From: Marivita sp.
GTDB taxonomy: Bacteria; Pseudomonadota; Alphaproteobacteria; Rhodobacterales; Rhodobacteraceae
Reading direction: 5' to 3'
Assembly (NCBI RefSeq): GCF_020055635.1
Contig: NZ_JAIPUT010000002.1
Location: 142,014 to 206,013, forward strand
Length of the DNA: 64,000 bases
Part shown: one piece after another, positions 63,437 through 64,000 of the stretch
How the letters are laid out: every line of letters begins with the position of its first letter
Numbering within the stretch: the stretch's first letter is position 1
Made by a program: the position numbers and the translations under genes
The notes under the pieces: model-generated
What the model was told of the DNA's origin: nothing
Database searches by the model: none
Seen by the model: only the letters and a program-made list of their open reading frames with translations

Positions 63437-64000
63437 ATGGACGACCTGCGCCACAAATATTTGGATCTCATTGCCACCGCTGCCGACGAATCCGCGCTCG
63501 AGGACCTGCGCGTGCAGGCCGTCGGCAAGAAGGGCGAGATCAGCCTGAAAATGCGCGAACTGGGCAAGATGAGTCCGGAAGAGCGCCAGACGACCGGACC
63601 CGCCCTCAACGCGCTGAAGGACGAGATCAATTCGGCGCTGTCTGCCAAGAAAGCGGCGCTTGAAGACGCGGCGCTGGATGAGCGTCTGCGCGGCGAATGG
63701 CTCGACGTGACCCTACCCGGTCGGGGACGCCGCCAAGGCACGATCCACCCGATCAGCCAGGTCACAGAAGAGGTCACCGCAATCTTTGCCGATATGGGCT
63801 TTGCCGTCGCCGAAGGGCCGCAGATCGACACCGACTGGTACAATTTCGACGCGCTGAACATCCCCGGCCACCACCCCGCGCGGGCGGAAATGGACACGTT
63901 CTACATGCACCGTGCGGAAGGCGACGACCGCCCGCCGCATGTGCTGCGCACCCACACCAGCCCCGTGCAGACCCGGTCGATGGAAAAGCAGGGCGCGCCC
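63437..64000 (+). CDS. pheS: Phenylalanyl-tRNA synthetase alpha subunit (5' part)
   Basis: The first 188 codons are present and the frame runs off the window. It opens [20 protein letters not shown], continues with the N-terminal coiled-coil tRNA-binding region ([20 protein letters not shown]), and reaches the class II catalytic core: [49 protein letters not shown] with DTFY, and motif-2 start [13 protein letters not shown]. It charges tRNA-Phe together with PheT, whose gene would be expected downstream. The start is fixed by the strong ribosome site GGAGGG, which sits in a palindrome. Confidence 0.95.
   Translation, partial: MDDLRHKYLDLIATAADESALEDLRVQAVGKKGEISLKMRELGKMSPEERQTTGPALNALKDEINSALSAKKAALEDAALDERLRGEWLDVTLPGRGRRQGTIHPISQVTEEVTAIFADMGFAVAEGPQIDTDWYNFDALNIPGHHPARAEMDTFYMHRAEGDDRPPHVLRTHTSPVQTRSMEKQGAP

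Overview
The window is a chromosomal segment of a high-GC alphaproteobacterium, almost certainly a Rhodobacteraceae/Roseobacter-group bacterium. The evidence is the order DUF805-sucA-sucB-lpd, a ccr/ecm pair beside a luxR-luxI pair, a chvI-chvG-hprK-rapZ-PTS cluster next to pckA, an HvrA-type H-NS protein, DUF6473 and DUF1244 genes, and short GC-rich palindromic intergenic repeats of a style I associate with this family. The genus cannot be fixed from the sequence alone. I see no rRNA, tRNA, CRISPR, phage, transposase or plasmid functions: this is core chromosome with a few accessory islets. The first and last genes (a DUF805 protein and pheS) run off the window.

Layout. 1-6.6 kb: the 2-oxoglutarate dehydrogenase operon (E1, an E2 with two lipoyl domains, a MAPEG membrane protein, E3), broken by two palindromic repeats. 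6.6-9.9 kb: a DUF1989 protein, an unidentified membrane protein, deoD, an H-NS family regulator and a periplasmic protein. 10-15 kb: ethylmalonyl-CoA pathway genes ecm and ccr flanking an acyltransferase. 15.2-16.9 kb: a quorum-sensing unit (small ORF overlapping luxR, then luxI). 16.9-21.6 kb: RecD-like helicase, NADP oxidoreductase, acyl-CoA synthetase, MaoC hydratase. 21.8-29.0 kb, minus strand: cell-shape operon mreB-mreC-mreD-mrdA-rodA running on into ghrA and rpe. 29.4-34.2 kb: a signal-anchored orphan, a dimethylglycine/sarcosine-dehydrogenase-like flavoprotein fused to GcvT, a striking row of four palindromes, and mcd (methylsuccinyl-CoA dehydrogenase). 34.4-41.8 kb: pckA, divergent from chvI-chvG-hprK-rapZ-EIIA-HPr-acyltransferase. 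41.8-45.4 kb: 3-hydroxybutyryl-CoA dehydrogenase, DUF6473, etfAB. 45.6-50.2 kb: M48 peptidase, DUF898 membrane protein, parC. 50.3-56.3 kb: SH3 protein, SDR, HIG1 protein, cob(I)alamin adenosyltransferase, DUF1244, N-formylglutamate amidohydrolase, pyk, a small membrane protein, rpmI-rplT. 56.5-64 kb: flavin monooxygenase-like protein, serine hydrolase, membrane-fused spermidine-synthase-like protein, EamA transporter, OmpA-family protein, pheS.

How it fits together. A large share of the window concerns acetyl-CoA and C4 carbon flow. Ccr, Ecm and Mcd are three steps of the ethylmalonyl-CoA route. Ecm needs adenosylcobalamin, which the PduO-type adenosyltransferase can make. Mcd and other acyl-CoA dehydrogenases would pass electrons to EtfAB. 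3-Hydroxybutyryl-CoA dehydrogenase belongs at the entry to the route. SucAB-Lpd, PckA and Pyk are the neighbouring TCA/PEP-node enzymes. The ChvGI two-component system and a regulatory (non-transporting) PTS with a minimal HPr kinase lie beside pckA. The most interesting non-gene signals are the palindrome row at 32.4 kb, nested hairpins after sucB, two hairpins that bury Shine-Dalgarno sequences (before the small membrane gene at 55.4 kb and before pheS), a tandem TTAGCGCAACC repeat between pckA and chvI with a related site before pyk, and the small ORF overlapping luxR.
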